From contig CANLDN010000007.1 of NCBI GenBank assembly GCA_947489445.1, positions 62,001 to 126,000 on the forward strand: 64,000 bases of DNA, in the 5' to 3' direction. The first letter of the stretch is position 1, and every line of letters begins with the position of its first letter. The position numbers and the translations under genes were made by a program. The notes under the pieces are model-generated. The model had not been told where the DNA came from and did no database searches. It saw nothing but the letters and a program-made list of their open reading frames with translations. Below are positions 56,025 to 64,000 of the stretch, one piece after another. This DNA is from an uncultured Paracoccaceae bacterium (lineage in GTDB: Bacteria; Pseudomonadota; Alphaproteobacteria; Rhodobacterales; Rhodobacteraceae).

Positions 56025-57351
56025 AACCAGCCCGCAAATCACCACCGCACGGCTGGCCCACACGCTAGCGGTGTCTTTGGGTGCAGGGGCGTGGTCGGCT
56101 GAAACCTTGGCAATGGTACTGCGGCGGCGATTGCCGGCGGCACATCACAAATATGCTGATGCCTTTGGGGCCAGTCTTGCCGCGCAATGTCCTGCCGCCT
56201 ATGCACCGTCTGTTCCTCAGATCGCGAAGGTGTTGCGCGGGATGACGGAATTTCGACGGCTCTACCGCTACTGCCAACGGCATAACCTGTGGCCGGACCC
56301 GGATATCTCTCCGCCGCAGATGGCCCCGATAACGGCCTTCCAAAACCTCGACCTGCCCCAACTCGCCTCTCTTGATGTGCTGGCAGAGTGGCTATCGTTG
56401 CCGCTGGAAAAGCTCAGATATTTTGCCGACCCCAGCAGTCGGCACGAAGAACATGGCGATATGCCCGTCAACCATTATCACTATCATTTGCACAAGAAAC
56501 GCCATGGCGGCAAACGTCTGATCGAAGCGCCAAAACCTGCGTTAAAGGCGATGCAGCGTCAGCTGCTCAATCAGGTTCTCAATCATGTGCCGCTCCACCC
56601 GGATGCATTCGGGTTTGTCCGGGGCAGAAACTGCCTGCACGCGGCGGCGCGGCACGCGGGCGAGGCGATGGTGGTCTGTTTTGACATTCAAAACTTCTTT
56701 CCATCCATCAATGCTGGTCGGGTGTTTGGCCTTTTTCGATCCCTGGGCTATCCGCATCCCGTGGCGACCCATCTGACCGGGCTGTGCACCACCAGCACAC
56801 CGGCCTGGATGTGGGAACGTCTGAACCCGTCAGATCGTGGGATCTACCATCAAAGCCACCTGCCGCAAGGCGCACCGACATCGCCCGCGCTGGCCAACCT
56901 GATCGCATTTTCCCTTGATGTCCGCCTCGCGGCGCTCGCACGAAGTGTGGGCGCGCAATATAGCCGCTACGCGGACGATCTCAGCTTTTCCGGGGACAGG
57001 CACATCGCCCGGGTCCTGCTGCACATGGTGCCCGAAATCCTGCGCGACGCCGGTTTCGCGGTGAATGCACGCAAGACGCGCCTGATGTCGGCGGGCGGGC
57101 GGCAGGTCATCACCGGGGTCGTGGTCAATCAGCACCTGAACACCACACGGGCTGATTATGATTTGCTCAAGGCCGTGATCCATGCTTGCGGCAATGGCAA
57201 TGATGCCCGCTGGCGCGACGCCGCATTTCGGGCGCGGCTGCTGGGCCAGATTGCGTGGGTTGAACAAGTGAACCCCGCCCGAGGCACCACATTGCGCAAA
57301 CGGCTGGCGCGCGCGATCCACCGTCGCAACACCCTTGTCACGCAAACATAA
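56020..57351 (+). CDS. Retron-type reverse transcriptase
   Basis: 443 aa from the TTG at 56020 (an upstream TTG at 55885 would add 45 unlikely residues). RT motifs in order: QRQLLNQVLNHVPLHPDAFG, then a retron-X-like AAARHAG segment, catalytic Asp222 in CFDIQNFFPSI, LPQGAPTSPALANL, the YADD box at 317-320 and the ITGVVVN motif typical of retrons near residue 365. All three catalytic Asp are intact, so it should be active. Base composition is like the host genes. No effector gene, phage gene or group II intron domain lies next to it. It converges on the hairpin array that ends the DUF1127 operon. Confidence 0.88.
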   Translation: MQTSPQITTARLAHTLAVSLGAGAWSAETLAMVLRRRLPAAHHKYADAFGASLAAQCPAAYAPSVPQIAKVLRGMTEFRRLYRYCQRHNLWPDPDISPPQMAPITAFQNLDLPQLASLDVLAEWLSLPLEKLRYFADPSSRHEEHGDMPVNHYHYHLHKKRHGGKRLIEAPKPALKAMQRQLLNQVLNHVPLHPDAFGFVRGRNCLHAAARHAGEAMVVCFDIQNFFPSINAGRVFGLFRSLGYPHPVATHLTGLCTTSTPAWMWERLNPSDRGIYHQSHLPQGAPTSPALANLIAFSLDVRLAALARSVGAQYSRYADDLSFSGDRHIARVLLHMVPEILRDAGFAVNARKTRLMSAGGRQVITGVVVNQHLNTTRADYDLLKAVIHACGNGNDARWRDAAFRARLLGQIAWVEQVNPARGTTLRKRLARAIHRRNTLVTQT

Positions 57352-57392
57352 AAAACGGCCATGCCCGGGAGGAGGTGGGCATGACCGTCTTT
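57350..57392 (-). terminator. Terminal hairpin of the CCTCCTCCC array, also intrinsic terminator
   Basis: On the minus strand AAAGACGGTCATGCCC and GGGCATGGCCGTTTTTT frame the loop ACCTCCTCCC and end in six T. It closes the transcript of the DUF1127 gene and its hairpins. The same hairpin may also stop the convergent reverse-transcriptase transcript. Confidence 0.8.
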
Positions 57393-57660
57393 ATTATCAG
57401 CGCCCGCCGCGTCTCTGGGAGGAGAAAGAGCGGGGCGCTTCCTCGCGCAGCTTTGCTCGGGAGGAGGTGAGCGCAGCTGGCGGTATCATCGGTTCCAACC
57501 CGGGAGGAGGTGGGCAGTTCCGAAACTGGTGTGCAAGTGGCGGTATCCGGGAGGAGGTGGATACCGCCACCTTATTGCTGACCCGGCGTTCAGGGAGGAG
57601 GAAGACCGCCAGGTCGTTTACAGGTCGGCCCTTTATGGGAGGAGGAGACCGACCCGATCC
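57350..57660 (-). ncRNA. Tandem array of seven CcsR/cuckoo-type hairpin RNAs
   Basis: Seven hairpins follow each other on the minus strand, each with the loop CCTCCTCCC flanked by a different stem. Loops lie at 57367-57376, 57417-57426, 57459-57468, 57502-57511, 57549-57558, 57593-57601 and 57637-57645. The stem at 57537-57570 is a perfect 12 bp and others keep pairing with different bases, so structure is conserved rather than sequence. This is the signature of the CcsR ('cuckoo') small RNAs of Rhodobacter, encoded downstream of a DUF1127 gene and co-transcribed with it. Their CCUCCUCCC loop can pair with GGAGG ribosome-binding sites. Individual RNA ends cannot be set from sequence. Confidence 0.88.
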
Positions 57661-57665
57661 TTGAA

Positions 57666-57881
57666 TTACTTACCGTATGCCGCCTCAAGGGAAATTCCCT
57701 TGATCATCGAACGGCTCAACCCCAAATCGTTCAGGTCCCGGTCTGTCAGCGTGCTCAGTTCGTTGTAGGTTGTGCGGTACACTTTGCGCTTTGCGGCTTT
57801 ATCGGCCAATACGGCGCGGAACGCTGCAAAGCGCTCGCCAAAAGTGGTGCCTGCGAAACCTGTGTCTGTGTTATATGTCAT
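57666..57881 (-). CDS. Small DUF1127 protein (CcaF1-type)
   Basis: 71 aa, basic, with the DUF1127 Arg/Leu-rich C-terminal motif (YNELSTLTDRDLNDLGLSR). It heads the array of CCTCCTCCC hairpins, exactly as the small stress-induced DUF1127 gene (RSP_6037/ccaF1) does in Rhodobacter sphaeroides, where the protein binds RNA and the hairpins are processed from its mRNA. By that analogy it is likely stress-regulated. I see no certain stress-sigma promoter upstream. The ribosome binding site is weak. Confidence 0.9.
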   Translation of the reverse strand: MTYNTDTGFAGTTFGERFAAFRAVLADKAAKRKVYRTTYNELSTLTDRDLNDLGLSRSMIKGISLEAAYGK

Positions 57882-58131
57882 ATGCTCATCTCATCTTTGC
57901 GTCATGTTGCGGTTTCTTCCGCCTCCGTTACGACTAGCATGTATGACAATGCTGCGGTTGCACAATGCCTGTCTTGGCAATGCTGCTATGCAGAAAATGC
58001 ATAAGCACTACTGACCTAACGTCATCAATCTGTTGCATTCATAGGCATCTGTTTCCATGCCCTTGCGCTTTGCCTAAAACATGCCAGATGTTGCCTTGAA
58101 AACAGTCGATTTATGAACTGGAGGTAAACCC
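57882..58131. other. Divergent promoter region between the DUF1127 gene and mrp
   Basis: 250 bases without an ORF. It must hold the promoter of the leftward DUF1127/hairpin operon and of the rightward mrp gene. I see short repeats such as GCAATGC and a TATGCA/TGCATA pair, but no convincing -35/-10 set. A strong ribosome binding site (GGAGGT) precedes mrp. Confidence 0.5.
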
Positions 58132-59205
58132 ATGGCCGTCACCCGCGATGATATTCTGGGCGCGTTGTCACGACTCACCTTACCGGGCGGTGACGATATT
58201 GTGTCGCGGGACATGGTGCGCGCGCTCAACATTGACGATGACAGTGTTCGCTTTGTGATCGAAGCCGCTGATCCGGGCGAGGCCGCCAAGATGGAAGGCG
58301 TGCGCCGCGCAGCCGAAGAAATCGTCAAGGGGTTGCCCGGCGTGTCAGCGGCATCCGTGATCCTGACAGCACACGGCCCGGCGGCCAAGGCCCCGGAACC
58401 ACCCTCTTTAAAGGTAGGGCGCCACCCGACCCCACAGGCCGGGCCCGCCAAAGTTGCAGGTGTGGACCGTATTCTGGCCATCGGATCGGGCAAGGGCGGT
58501 GTGGGTAAATCGACCGTATCGTCCAACCTCGCGGTCGCACTTGCGAAAGAGGGGCGGCGCGTCGGGCTCCTTGATGCGGATATCTATGGCCCCTCACAGC
58601 CACGTATGATGGGCGTCAATAAACGCCCCGGCAGCCCCGATGGCAAAATCATCATCCCGCTACAGGCGCATGGGGTCACGATGATGTCCATTGGCCTGAT
58701 GGTCGACCCGGACAAGGCCGTCGTCTGGCGGGGACCAATGTTGATGGGCGCACTTCAGCAGATGCTGGGGCAGGTCCAATGGGGCGAATTGGACGTTCTG
58801 ATCGTGGACCTGCCTCCGGGGACGGGGGATGTGCAACTCACACTCTGCCAGAAAACCCACCTGACCGGGGCTGTTGTTGTCAGCACGCCGCAGGACGTCG
58901 CCCTGATTGACGCGCGCAAGGCGCTGGACATGTTCAATACCCTGAACACGCCCGTCCTCGGCCTCATCGAAAACATGTCCACCTTTGTCTGTCCGACCTG
59001 CGGCACCGAAAGCCATATCTTCGGGCATGGCGGCGTTGCGGCAGAGGCCGACAAAATCGGTGTCCCCTTCCTTGGTGCGCTGCCAATAGATCTGGATACA
59101 CGGCTGGCCGGTGACGCGGGCGAACCCATTGCTGTGGGCGATGGCCCTATGGCCGACGCTTACCGCCACCTCGCCCGCCGCTTCATCGACGGTGGCATGG
59201 CGTGA
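58132..59205 (+). CDS. mrp: Iron-sulfur cluster carrier protein Mrp/ApbC (NBP35 family)
   Basis: 357 aa P-loop ATPase. A small N-terminal MIP18-like domain (DDILGALSRLTLPGGDDIVS) and a P-loop GKGGVGKSTVSSNLAVALA near residue 122 are present. The Fe-S binding pair is CPTCG with the context FVCPTCGTES. It carries iron-sulfur clusters to target proteins. The start has GGAGGT 6 bases before the ATG, and the stop overlaps the next gene's start (GTGA). Confidence 0.92.
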   Translation: MAVTRDDILGALSRLTLPGGDDIVSRDMVRALNIDDDSVRFVIEAADPGEAAKMEGVRRAAEEIVKGLPGVSAASVILTAHGPAAKAPEPPSLKVGRHPTPQAGPAKVAGVDRILAIGSGKGGVGKSTVSSNLAVALAKEGRRVGLLDADIYGPSQPRMMGVNKRPGSPDGKIIIPLQAHGVTMMSIGLMVDPDKAVVWRGPMLMGALQQMLGQVQWGELDVLIVDLPPGTGDVQLTLCQKTHLTGAVVVSTPQDVALIDARKALDMFNTLNTPVLGLIENMSTFVCPTCGTESHIFGHGGVAAEADKIGVPFLGALPIDLDTRLAGDAGEPIAVGDGPMADAYRHLARRFIDGGMA

Positions 59206-59714
59206 ACATCCGTCCGGCACATGCGGCGGATTTCGAAGCCATTTGGCCGATCCTGCGCGACGTGTTCCGGGCAGGCGAAACCTATGCGGTGGACCCGCAG
59301 ATCAACAAAGACGCTTGCCGCGACTATTGGATGACGACGCCGGCTGCGACCTATGTCGCCGAAGATGAAGGCACAATCCTCGGCACCTACTACATCCGCA
59401 CGAACCAGCCCGGCGGCGGGGCACATATCTGCAATTGTGGCTATGTCGTGGCCGAGGCGGCGCGCGGGCAGGGGCTCGCCCGGCAGATGTGCGAAAACAG
59501 CCAGCAGGAGGCACGCGCGCTGGGCTACCGCGCAATGCAATTCAACTTCGTACTCGCCAGCAACGTGGGCGCTGTCGCCCTCTGGAAAAAGCTCGGCTTT
59601 GAAACCGTCGGCACTATCCCGGAAGCGTTTGATCATCCGAGGCGGGGGATGGTAGATGCATTGGTGATGTACAAAAGTCTGGTGAATGAGGCCACCGGTG
59701 CGGCGGGGTGTTGA
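59202..59714 (+). CDS. GNAT-family N-acetyltransferase
   Basis: 170 aa; start is GTG at 59202, overlapping the mrp stop. The acetyl-CoA motif V-x-x-x-x-R-G-x-G is visible as VVAEAARGQGLARQMCE (motif A), and motif B as NVGAVALWKKLGFETVG. It transfers acetyl from acetyl-CoA to a small molecule or protein amine. Substrate unknown. Confidence 0.85.
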   Translation: MNIRPAHAADFEAIWPILRDVFRAGETYAVDPQINKDACRDYWMTTPAATYVAEDEGTILGTYYIRTNQPGGGAHICNCGYVVAEAARGQGLARQMCENSQQEARALGYRAMQFNFVLASNVGAVALWKKLGFETVGTIPEAFDHPRRGMVDALVMYKSLVNEATGAAGC

Positions 59715-59769
59715 ACATGATCGCTGCGATATCATGAATATGGTCATGTATTGTGTGGTTTCGCCAATC

Positions 59770-60221
59770 CGTTTTGACCGGATTTATCCAGCAATGATGC
59801 GCGTACGCCTCGTTATTTTCGTCATAGCGGATGTGATGCTCCCCAAACCTTCTTTGCCATAAACCTTTCTCCCGGCAGGCAAATGCCGCCGCTTTGTGGC
59901 TCCAATCCCGGTGACGGTATCCGGACCGACAGATCAATGTCGGTGCGTTCGTGATTGTCTTTGCCGGGCATATCTCATCTGTGTCAGCACCCAGAGATCA
60001 GCAGTGAAAGATACGTTGCGGATCACTTCTGACATTGGACGCCCTCCGCCGATACCGTTCACTACTACGGTGTGCCGCTTGTCAGCCAGTCCTTTCAGAA
60101 AGCATTCGGCAGGCACCTTGCGATGCGCAATCACTGTTTCAAGCTCACAGAACCGCAACGTGGGATGCGGCTGAATGATTGTGAAATAGACATCGACGTC
60201 AGGTCGGTTCTTACGGGTCAT
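59770..60221 (-). pseudogene. Decayed REP-associated tyrosine (RAYT/Y1) transposase-like remnant
   Basis: On the minus strand an N-terminal piece begins MTRKNRPDVDVYFTIIQPHP and runs to FTADLWVL, like the start and the HUH region of RAYT proteins. The frame then breaks and a second piece carries EKGLWQRRFGEHHIR and CWINPVK, the conserved C-terminal box of this family. The catalytic HUH pair is not recognisable and the far end is replaced by unrelated sequence. A dead remnant. Confidence 0.45.
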
Positions 60222-60288
60222 GCCGTATCCTGCACCGGATAGGTAAACCCAGGGTCAACGCGGCCGCAGGGCTGACAAAATGCATGGC

Positions 60289-60575
60289 TTTGGGAATTCA
60301 TGGAATCATTGTTGTATCCGAATCACATTTCCGATGGATTCGCATAATTTGTCTGTTTATTTTCGTAATGATCTGCCATTCAGAGCGTAAATAACCGTCT
60401 GGTCAGCAAAAAAATATGGGATTTTCTGGAATATTTCAATAACGCCTCGTAAGCACTATATATTGTGCCTCTATGATGGGTGCCCGCTACAAATGCACAA
60501 CGGGTCTGCAATATTTCCCTATGATTTGTTTAAGTGAGTCCTCAAAAACACCATGTAGTACCATGAATTCCCAAA
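60289..60575. mobile_element. MITE-like AT-rich segment with 15-bp terminal inverted repeats
   Basis: TTTGGGAATTCATGG at 60289-60303 and its exact complement CCATGAATTCCCAAA at 60561-60575 bound a 287-base segment that is far richer in A and T than its neighbours and carries no gene. A direct repeat of the target site is not evident. It looks like a small non-autonomous element, or the palindromic edges of an AT-rich promoter region before the division cluster. Confidence 0.45.
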
Positions 60576-60783
60576 AAGTTGTTGATCGGTGAGCTGACTG
60601 GTGCCACAACAGATGCACGGTAACGACGGATACGACTTCAAACGGGGCATCTTAAGAACCCCAACCGGCAAAAGCAGGTTTCATACAGGCTTCGTCTTTA
60701 CCCAATTAGATCCGGCGCGTGAGCGAGCAGACATCCCCCCAGGTGGCACGCGCAGTCGGACTTTCCCAGAGATGGGACGAGGG

Positions 60784-60823
60784 CGGCGGATTGTGCAGTG
60801 GCAGCAGCGCAATCCGCCGTTTT
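60784..60823 (+). terminator. Perfect 10-bp hairpin followed by T-run before mraZ
   Basis: CGGCGGATTG and CAATCCGCCG pair around a 16-nt loop and are followed by TTTT. It lies about 55 bases before the mraZ start and could terminate upstream transcription or attenuate the dcw transcript. A TGGGA-like half-site, as MraZ binds, is nearby but no clean repeat set was found. Confidence 0.5.
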
Positions 60824-60876
60824 CATATCCAAAAGGCAAGTTTTCCGGGGGCAAGAGATAAGGGAACCGAGGGACA

Positions 60877-61371
60877 GTGGTTCTGAGTTTTACAGGCGAA
60901 CACACCCAAAAGGTGGACGGTAAGGGGCGCATGTCGATCCCTGCCGATTTTCGTCGCGTGCTCGAAGCCGGTGACCCTGACTGGACGCCCGGCCTTTCCC
61001 CCCGCATGTACCTGCTTTACGGCGATCATCTGAAGAATGAATTGCATGGCTACACGGTGGATGAATTCACCGCGCTGATCGATCAGATCAACGCCATGCC
61101 CCGCGGTCACGCCAGCAAGAAAAAGCTGTCTCACCTCTACATCGGTCAGTCGATCAAGTTGGAGGTCGACAAAGACGGGCGCACCGTCATGCCCATCAAA
61201 CAGCGCCAAAAGCTGGGGTTGAAGGATGGTGAACTGTATTTCCGCGGCGTTGGTGACCATTTCGAAATCTGGAAGGCTGAAACCTTCACCGAACAGGTTG
61301 GTGACAGCCTCAAGGGCTGGCTGGATGAGCAGGACGCCGATTTCGATCCGCTTAGCCTGCTAGAGCCATAA
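60877..61371 (+). CDS. mraZ: Transcriptional regulator MraZ
   Basis: 164 aa, two SpoVT/AbrB-like DNA-binding repeats ([13 protein letters not shown] and [13 protein letters not shown]). Start is GTG at 60877 with GAGGGA upstream. It represses its own operon, the dcw division and wall cluster, in bacteria studied. It is followed after 10 bases by rsmH. Confidence 0.92.
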   Translation: MVLSFTGEHTQKVDGKGRMSIPADFRRVLEAGDPDWTPGLSPRMYLLYGDHLKNELHGYTVDEFTALIDQINAMPRGHASKKKLSHLYIGQSIKLEVDKDGRTVMPIKQRQKLGLKDGELYFRGVGDHFEIWKAETFTEQVGDSLKGWLDEQDADFDPLSLLEP

Positions 61372-61381
61372 GGGGGTGAAG

Positions 61382-62362
61382 ATGTCAGCTGCCGCAGACG
61401 CCCAACCCCATATCCCCGTCCTGATCCGCCCGCTGATTGCAGCGGTTTCGCCCGTGTCCGGCATTTGGCTGGACGGCACCTTTGGCAATGGCGGCTACAC
61501 ACGCGCATTACTTACGGCGGGCGCTGACAAGGTGATCGGCGTGGACCGCGACCCGCTTGCATTCGAAATGGCGGCGGACTGGATTGACGATTACGGCGAC
61601 CAGATCGAAACGGTGGCGGGCGTGTTCTCAAAGCTGGACGATTACGGTCGCGACCTTGACGGCATCGTGCTCGACCTCGGCGTCAGCTCCATGCAGCTTG
61701 ATCTGCCCGAACGCGGGTTTTCCTTCATGCGCGACGGCCCGCTCGACATGCGGATGAGCCAGTCCGGCCCCTCAGCGGCTGATCTATGTAACGAGGCAGA
61801 GGAGGTTGAGCTTGCCGATATCATCTATCTCTATGGCGAAGAGCGCGCGTCGCGCCGGATCGCCAAAGCCATCGTGGCGGCACGCCCTCTCACAACGACT
61901 CTCCAGCTGGCGAAAGTGGTGGAAGGGTGCCTCCCCCGTGCCAAACCAGGCCAATCGCACCCAGCGACCCGCACCTTTCAGGCGCTGCGCATCGCGGTAA
62001 ACAACGAATATGGCGAACTGGCCGAAGGATTGATGGCCGCCGAAAGGGCGCTCAAACCCGGCGGGCAACTGGCCGTGGTCACCTTCCACTCGGTCGAAGA
62101 CCGGATGGTCAAACGGTTCCTTGCCGCGCGCTCGGGCAATGTGGCCAATGCCAACCGTTATGTGCCCGAAACGACGCATGTGACTCCGGCCTTCCGTATC
62201 GAAAAACGCAAGGCGATTGGACCTGACGAACAGGAATTGGCTGAAAACCCGCGTTCGCGCTCGGCCAAGCTGCGGGTCGCAATCCGTACGGATGCGCCTG
62301 CACAAGACATCGACCCGGCATCACTTGGCATGCCGATGAAAAAGAAGAAGGGGGGCAGGTAA
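61382..62362 (+). CDS. rsmH: 16S rRNA (cytosine-1402 N4) methyltransferase
   Basis: 326 aa from the ATG at 61382, with AGGGGG upstream; a GTG two codons earlier is possible. SAM-binding motif [17 protein letters not shown], the NPPY-type region replaced by the family's own [20 protein letters not shown] stretch, and the C-terminal [13 protein letters not shown] motif. It methylates the ribosomal decoding site. Second gene of the dcw cluster. Confidence 0.93.
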   Translation: MSAAADAQPHIPVLIRPLIAAVSPVSGIWLDGTFGNGGYTRALLTAGADKVIGVDRDPLAFEMAADWIDDYGDQIETVAGVFSKLDDYGRDLDGIVLDLGVSSMQLDLPERGFSFMRDGPLDMRMSQSGPSAADLCNEAEEVELADIIYLYGEERASRRIAKAIVAARPLTTTLQLAKVVEGCLPRAKPGQSHPATRTFQALRIAVNNEYGELAEGLMAAERALKPGGQLAVVTFHSVEDRMVKRFLAARSGNVANANRYVPETTHVTPAFRIEKRKAIGPDEQELAENPRSRSAKLRVAIRTDAPAQDIDPASLGMPMKKKKGGR

Positions 62363-62722
62363 ATGCGTGGCGTATTATTTGTTATGGCCGCTCTTGCAGT
62401 CATGGGGCTCGCGTTCTGGGCCTATCAAGAGAATTACAAAACCCAGGCATCGATCCGCGAGGTGCGCGATCTGCACGCCCAGATCGGGGCGGCACATGAG
62501 CGGCTCGGCATGCTGCGCGCGGAATGGGCCTACCTCAACCGACCCGACAGGCTGGCGGACCTCGCCGAATTGAATTTTGACCGGCTGGGTCTGCTCCCTC
62601 TGATGCCCGACGCCTTTGGTCAGGTTGATCAAATCATCTACCCGATCCCGCCCATCCAGCCGATCATCAACCCGATTGAGCTGTCGTCAGATGCGTTTGA
62701 CGCGCCGGAGAACGACCTATGA
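62363..62722 (+). CDS. ftsL: Cell division protein FtsL
   Basis: 119 aa with a hydrophobic N-terminal membrane anchor (LFVMAALAVMGLAFWAYQ), then a coiled-coil periplasmic part (REVRDLHAQIGAAHERLGML). It begins at the base after the rsmH stop and overlaps ftsI by 4 bases. It links FtsB and FtsQ in the divisome. The assignment rests on size, topology and gene order. Confidence 0.85.
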   Translation: MRGVLFVMAALAVMGLAFWAYQENYKTQASIREVRDLHAQIGAAHERLGMLRAEWAYLNRPDRLADLAELNFDRLGLLPLMPDAFGQVDQIIYPIPPIQPIINPIELSSDAFDAPENDL

Positions 62723-64000
62723 CCCGCAAACCGCTCCGTCCGCTGGCGCGTATCCTCAAAGCGCGCGCCCAAGGCGAAGACCCCGATGCAATTGCCGCCG
62801 AAAACCTGCGCCAACGGCACGAGGCGACACGCGATCAGGCGCGCCAACGGGCCGAGGGGCGGTTACTTCTTCTCGGGCTGATGTTCTTTTGCGCCTTCTC
62901 CGTAATCGGGATGCGCATGGGGGCGCTGGCGTCTTCTGTCCCCGAAGAACCGCGCGCCAGCGCCGTGGGCAACCCGATCATCGGGCAGCGCGCCGATATC
63001 GTTGACCGCAACGGGCGCATTCTGGCGACCAACCTCGCGACGCACTCGCTCTATGCGCACCCGCGCGACATGATCGACCCGGCCGGGGCGGCCAAGGGGC
63101 TTGCCGAAATCTTCCCCGATCTGGAAGAGGCAGAACTGCTCAAGGATTTCACCGGCGAACGCCGTTTTCTGTGGATCAGGCGGCAAATCAGCCCCGAACA
63201 GATGCAGGCCGTCCATGACCTCGGCTCGCCCGGCCTGCTGTTCGGGCCGCGCGAAATGCGGCTTTACCCAAACGGCCCCATCGCCGCGCACATCCTTGGC
63301 GGGGCCAGCTACGGGCGCGAGGGCGTCGCCAGTGCAGAAGTGATCGGCGTGGCCGGCGTTGAACGCCAATTCGACGCATTCCTGCGCGATCCCGCCAACG
63401 AAGGCGCACCGCTCGAACTTTCCCTCGACCTGACCGTGCAGGCCGCCGCCGAACAGGTCCTTGCGGGCGGCATGTCGATCATGAACGCCAAGGGGGCGGC
63501 CTCCGTCCTGATGGATATCCACACGGGCGAGGTGATCTCGATGGTCTCGCTGCCTGATTTCGATCCCAACAATCGCCCCCGCGTCCTGACCGAGGGCGAC
63601 CAATCCGACAGCCCGCTCTTCAACCGGGCAGTCCAAGGCGTCTACGAACTTGGCTCCGTCTTCAAAATCTTCACCGTGGCGCAGGCGATGGAACTGGGTC
63701 TGATCAACCCCAACACCATGATCGACACCCAAGGGCCGCTGACATGGGGCCGCTTCCGCATCCGCGATTTCCACGATTACGGACCCGAACTCAGCACCAC
63801 GGACGTGATTGTTGAATCCTCCAATATCGGCACGGCCCGCATTGCCATGCAGATCGGGGCGGACCGGCAGCGCGCCTTCCTTGACAGCCTTGGCTTTCTC
63901 AAACCCACCCAGCTCGAAATGGTCGAGGCGCCCACAGGTCGCCCATTGCTGCCGCCGAACTGGTCAGAAATTTCAACAATGACAATCTCTTACGGGCATG
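62719..64000 (+). CDS. ftsI: Penicillin-binding protein 3 / FtsI, septal transpeptidase (3' end beyond the window)
   Basis: The first 427 codons lie in the window. A short cytoplasmic Arg-rich tail and one membrane segment (LLLLGLMFFCAFSVIGMR) are followed by the PBP dimerisation domain and the transpeptidase domain. The catalytic SxxK is Ser313-Val-Phe-Lys316 (ELGSVFKIF) and the SxN motif is Ser367-Ser-Asn369. The KTG motif would lie past the end. The enzyme crosslinks septal peptidoglycan. Confidence 0.95.
   Translation, partial: MTRKPLRPLARILKARAQGEDPDAIAAENLRQRHEATRDQARQRAEGRLLLLGLMFFCAFSVIGMRMGALASSVPEEPRASAVGNPIIGQRADIVDRNGRILATNLATHSLYAHPRDMIDPAGAAKGLAEIFPDLEEAELLKDFTGERRFLWIRRQISPEQMQAVHDLGSPGLLFGPREMRLYPNGPIAAHILGGASYGREGVASAEVIGVAGVERQFDAFLRDPANEGAPLELSLDLTVQAAAEQVLAGGMSIMNAKGAASVLMDIHTGEVISMVSLPDFDPNNRPRVLTEGDQSDSPLFNRAVQGVYELGSVFKIFTVAQAMELGLINPNTMIDTQGPLTWGRFRIRDFHDYGPELSTTDVIVESSNIGTARIAMQIGADRQRAFLDSLGFLKPTQLEMVEAPTGRPLLPPNWSEISTMTISYGH

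Noticed and set aside
57360..57650. Possible CRISPR array, because GGGAGGAGG recurs seven times at about 45-base spacing
   Set aside because: The repeat is only 9-10 bases and its flanks are self-complementary, so each copy is a hairpin loop rather than a repeat between free spacers. No cas genes are present.

Overview
The window reads as chromosomal DNA of an alphaproteobacterium of the Rhodobacteraceae, most likely the roseobacter group. The evidence is the GC-rich coding style, the order murA - DUF2948 - hisD - UPF0262 - low-MW phosphatase, several TRAP and ABC uptake systems, a two-domain pyruvate carboxylase, and a DUF1127 gene followed by CCTCCTCCC-loop hairpins (the 'cuckoo'/CcsR RNA type known from Rhodobacter). 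All names come from reading the translated sequence; no database search was possible.

Layout: (1) 1-2864, the end of an ugp-type operon (ugpA, ugpE, ugpC). (2) 3099-5239, a ribonuclease-inhibitor-like leucine-rich repeat gene coupled to an aldo/keto reductase. (3) 5241-9725, leftward housekeeping genes murA, DUF2948, hisD, UPF0262 and phosphatase, plus a possible 52-codon ORF. (4) 9813-12000, tRNA-Thr followed by an accessory patch: an IS66 remnant and a 527-bp duplication carrying two small secreted-peptide genes with a nearly identical 5' half and diverged mature parts. (5) murD, apart from the division cluster. (6) 13530-27835, a complete assimilatory nitrate/nitrite operon: nasT, nasS, an ANTAR-type antitermination leader, nrtA, nrtB, a fused nrtCD, a globin, nirB, nirD, nasA, a TrpD2-like gene and cysG. 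(7) 27897-42253, a twelve-gene leftward sugar-acid catabolic operon (otnI, otnC, otnK, ltnD-like, TRAP dctMQP, denD-like, apnL-like lactonase, RbsCAB-type ABC transporter) with a divergent GntR-type regulator. (8) 42305-52204, leftward genes: a MetX-like secreted hydrolase, a PstS/OmpA fusion, a BMP-type binding protein, a small secreted protein, pyruvate carboxylase and an FMN-dependent hydroxyacid dehydrogenase. (9) 52285-59714, a UvrD-type helicase, lysE/lrp divergent pair, a retron-type reverse transcriptase preceded by a structured region, the DUF1127 gene with its hairpin array, mrp and a GNAT gene. (10) 59750-60876, a decayed RAYT-like transposase and an AT-rich MITE-like segment. (11) 60877-end, the start of the dcw cluster (mraZ, rsmH, ftsL, ftsI, the last cut by the window edge).

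The most unusual stretch is 55816-57881. There a stand-alone retron-type reverse transcriptase is preceded by a 17-nt inverted repeat enclosing two strong hairpins, as expected of an msr-msd RNA. It converges on a tandem array of seven hairpins that each show the same CCTCCTCCC loop on the minus strand, downstream of a DUF1127 gene. The array matches a known RNA type; the retron-like RNA and the neighbourhood of the two are not something I recognise as described.
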